Assembly: GCA_018969455.1 (NCBI GenBank)
Contig: JAGWYI010000142.1
Span: 1 to 8,804 of the forward strand
DNA: 8,804 nucleotides
From: Bacteroidota bacterium
Lineage (GTDB): Bacteria; Bacteroidota; Bacteroidia; Chitinophagales; Saprospiraceae
Direction of reading: 5' to 3'
Of the stretch, positions 7,107 through 8,804 are shown one piece after another. Within the stretch, counting starts at the first letter, position 1. The number at the start of each line of letters is the position of its first letter. A model generated the notes under the pieces. The model had not been told where the DNA came from. It worked only from the letters and a program-made list of their open reading frames with translations, and did no database searches. The position numbers were made by a program, and so were the translations under genes.

Positions 7107-7634
7107 ATTGTAGGTAAGTTTGGATCCTGCCAGGTAAGCCAGCGAATTTACCGCGCTTTGAATTCCGATGTCGGCCAATTTGTGCCACCATTTGGTGTTT
7201 TTACCATGGTGATCCCGCACCAAAGGCAGCGTTGCAGAAACTGCTGCGCCAGCGATCAAGGTGTTTTGGGTTAAAAAAAGAAAATGATAGGCATCTGTCA
7301 GTTGAACGGGTATATTGGGTCGGATGTATTTGTTTTCCCAGGAGATGGTATTGTCCCAATAGCGGCGGTTGGCGTTCGGAAACCGATTGAAGAAGCGTTC
7401 CCGTTTCCAGATAAGCGTTTCGCGCAATCCTTGATTTACACCTGCCGTAAAGGACAGGACGCCGGGAAGAAGTGCGCGTTTCAGGCTGTGTTTTAATTGA
7501 AATTTGGAACCTGTATTAGAGGGAACATCCAGGTTCAAAACAGGAGTTGTGCCGGTTGAAAGGGCGGAAGGCGCCTGGAACTGCGCGGAGAGAACAAATG
7601 GAAGAAAGCAAAAAACAAACACAATTGATTTCAT
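7092..7634 (-). CDS. Exported protein of unknown function, 180 residues
   Basis: A signal peptide (residues 1-17, MKSIVFVFCFLPFVLSA, cleavage before QFQ) points to export. Residues 51-75 (including LPGVLSFTAGVNQGLRE) start the conserved-looking body. An aromatic and basic stretch follows, with KRERFFNRFPNANRRYW (77-93) and ISWENKY (97-103). TDAYHFLFLTQNTLIAGA (113-130) opens a hydrophobic segment that could cross or lie in a membrane. The C-terminus has a second small-residue hydrophobic stretch (about 154-171). The arrangement N-x-x-YW...SW-x-NKY...TDAYH recalls uncharacterised Bacteroidota exported proteins (from memory), but I cannot name a family. The gene stands alone: it converges on the large T9SS cargo gene, and an intrinsic terminator separates it from the gene upstream. 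No catalytic motif is evident. The ATG at 7634 directly precedes the signal peptide. Confidence 0.75.
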   Translation of the reverse strand: MKSIVFVFCFLPFVLSAQFQAPSALSTGTTPVLNLDVPSNTGSKFQLKHSLKRALLPGVLSFTAGVNQGLRETLIWKRERFFNRFPNANRRYWDNTISWENKYIRPNIPVQLTDAYHFLFLTQNTLIAGAAVSATLPLVRDHHGKNTKWWHKLADIGIQSAVNSLAYLAGSKLTYNVYFK

Positions 7635-7928
7635 GACTTACAGATGGTTTAGTTGCCGCATTGGCCGTTTGATGACACAAAGATGGCGGCACTGGAACTG
7701 AAAGCCCTTTAGGTTTCGTTTTTTGGCGGGAATGTTTCTGGAATTGGCAGAAAAAGAGGGGGGAAACAAAAAGGGATCTGCTCAACAAAGCAGATCCCTT
7801 TTATACCTGGATTCGCCGGATTTTGTGGATAAATAAGGATAGATTTCGGTGATTTCTAATGATTTATAAAGATGGCTGTGCTCAAAACCTGGCGTCGTGA
7901 AGTAAATAATCTGTGAGAAGGCAACTCT
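7635..7928. other. Intergenic region upstream of the 180-residue protein gene
   Basis: 294 bases without a gene. It holds the bidirectional terminator at 7769-7802. Between 7635 and 7768 should lie the minus-strand promoter of the gene starting at 7634; the best -7 candidate is CATCTTTG (7685-7678, one mismatch to TAnnTTTG), without a convincing -33 element. The part at 7803-7928 is the 3' untranslated region of the endonuclease-family gene; I see no small ORF, tRNA or repeat in it. Confidence 0.6.
7769..7802. terminator. Bidirectional intrinsic terminator
   Basis: A 14-bp perfect stem (AAAAGGGATCTGCT at 7769-7782 with its complement at 7789-7802) encloses a six-base loop CAACAA. T runs follow on the plus strand and A runs precede, so both transcripts end in a U-tract. 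It lies 127 bases downstream of the minus-strand stop at 7929 and most likely ends that transcript; no plus-strand gene needs it. Confidence 0.85.
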
Positions 7929-8804
7929 TTAGGGGCGCACCTCTTTCTTTTTTAACAAGTAAATGTAAACGGGCAGGTGATCGCTGTATCCATTGATGAA
8001 GATATCGCCCACAAAAGTACGGAATGGGTATCCACGGTAAGCGCCTTCTGTTTGTAAAAGCCAGGGTTGGCGGTAAATCATGGATTTGTACAATTGCCAG
8101 CCCCCTGTTTTTTTATTAACCAATCCCTTCGAAACAATGATCTGATCGAAAAGATCCCAGGAATCGCGGTATGCCAGGGTGCCATCACCAGTTTTGTAGT
8201 GATCGTACATGGTATTGTACAATTCTTTGTCCTTCAAATCTTTGGTGCTGTATCTTGCCCCCAGTACTTCGGCAATACTTTTGTTGTCGGGATCGTCATT
8301 CAGGTCGCCCATGATAAAGATTTTGACATCGGGGTTAATGGCGAGCAAGCTGTCGGCAATGTGTCGGCACACGCTGGCTGCGCGAGCACGCATCCAGCCC
8401 GAGCCAGCCTCTCCGCCGCGTCTGGAAGGCCAGTGGCCCACCATGAGATGAACTTGTTCTCCATCTATCAAACCGCTCATGTACAACACATCGCGGGTAT
8501 AGTCGGCAGCACTGTCTTTTTCCTGTTGCAAATTGACGGGATAAGGTTTGGCTCCCAGCAATTTAAAATATTTTTCCTGATATAAAAAGCCGCAGTCAAT
8601 GCCGCGTTCGTCGGGCGAATCGAAGTGAACAATTTGATAATTTCGGGCTTTTAGAGCCTCCTGAGCCACCAGATCTTCCAGCACTTTTCGGTTTTCAACT
8701 TCGGCAACTCCCAAAATGGCAACCCCATCGGGTGATAGTTCTGCGCCGAGTTGGCTCACCACTTTAGCCATATTTGCCTGTTTGGATACATATTTTTCAG
8801 TATT
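7929..8804 (-). CDS. Endonuclease/exonuclease/phosphatase family protein, 5' end missing
   Basis: 292 codons including the stop, open at the right edge. The frame continues upstream of the ATG at 8771 as NTEKYVSKQAN, which fits the conserved helix preceding the first catalytic motif in this family, so that ATG is internal and the true start lies outside. Motifs, numbered from the window edge: GVAEVEN (32-38, with the metal-binding Glu at 35), GHWPSRRGG (123-131), GDLNDDPDN (166-174, the catalytic D-x-N) and GYSDHLPVY (272-280, the SDH catalytic motif). All the usual Mg2+-dependent phosphodiesterase residues visible in this part are present. EEP enzymes cleave phosphodiester bonds in nucleic acids, phospholipids or inositol phosphates; the substrate here cannot be told. 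Bacteroidota proteins of this kind usually start with a signal peptide and an NVENLFD motif, which would lie beyond the edge. A strong terminator follows at 7769-7802. Confidence 0.9.
   Translation of the reverse strand, partial: NTEKYVSKQANMAKVVSQLGAELSPDGVAILGVAEVENRKVLEDLVAQEALKARNYQIVHFDSPDERGIDCGFLYQEKYFKLLGAKPYPVNLQQEKDSAADYTRDVLYMSGLIDGEQVHLMVGHWPSRRGGEAGSGWMRARAASVCRHIADSLLAINPDVKIFIMGDLNDDPDNKSIAEVLGARYSTKDLKDKELYNTMYDHYKTGDGTLAYRDSWDLFDQIIVSKGLVNKKTGGWQLYKSMIYRQPWLLQTEGAYRGYPFRTFVGDIFINGYSDHLPVYIYLLKKKEVRP

Noticed and set aside
8067..8585. Plus-strand open frame of 172 codons
   Set aside because: Antisense to the EEP-family gene, whose catalytic motifs are all present on the minus strand.
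8769..8771. ATG as the start of the EEP-family gene
   Set aside because: The reading frame stays open to the window edge with family-like residues (TEKYVSKQAN), so this Met is internal.

Overview
The window reads as chromosomal DNA of a Bacteroidota bacterium, most likely from the Saprospiria/Chitinophagia side of the phylum (inference). The signs are a large secreted protein ending in a type IX secretion system (T9SS) sorting domain, SprB-type repeats, a DUF1800/DUF1501 gene pair, starts without Shine-Dalgarno sequences, and a perfect Bacteroidota -7 box (TAnnTTTG). No mobile element, tRNA, rRNA, CRISPR array or phage gene was seen.

Layout. At the left edge, on the minus strand, lies the 5' part of a secreted Ca2+-dependent PI-PLC-like phospholipase (1-332, running off the window). 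Upstream of it, on the same strand, are a DUF1501 protein (405-2021) and a DUF1800 protein (2066-3553), separated by 44 bp and probably co-transcribed with DUF1800 first. A divergent intergenic region (about 3554-3757) carries a good promoter for the plus-strand gene 3758-7009. That gene encodes a 1083-residue multidomain exported protein: two jelly-roll (choice-of-anchor J/MAM-like) repeats, three PPC-like beta-sandwich repeats, SprB-type repeats and a T9SS type A C-terminal domain. It converges on a small exported protein of unknown function (7092-7634, minus), with a strong hairpin between the two stops. Further right, a bidirectional terminator (7769-7802) precedes the 3' part of an endonuclease/exonuclease/phosphatase-family gene (7929-8804, minus), whose start lies beyond the right edge.

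How the genes work together. Nearly everything here is cell-envelope or extracellular. The DUF1501 protein has a twin-arginine signal and also a C-terminal module resembling a T9SS sorting domain, while its DUF1800 partner shows no signal of its own. This suggests either joint export as a pre-folded pair or a mis-called DUF1800 start. The large plus-strand protein is a probable surface or secreted adhesin-like T9SS cargo. No undescribed multi-gene system stands out. The most useful leads are the Tat plus T9SS-like combination, the coordinated loss of two cysteines in the middle PPC-like repeat, and two inverted repeats placed at gene junctions.
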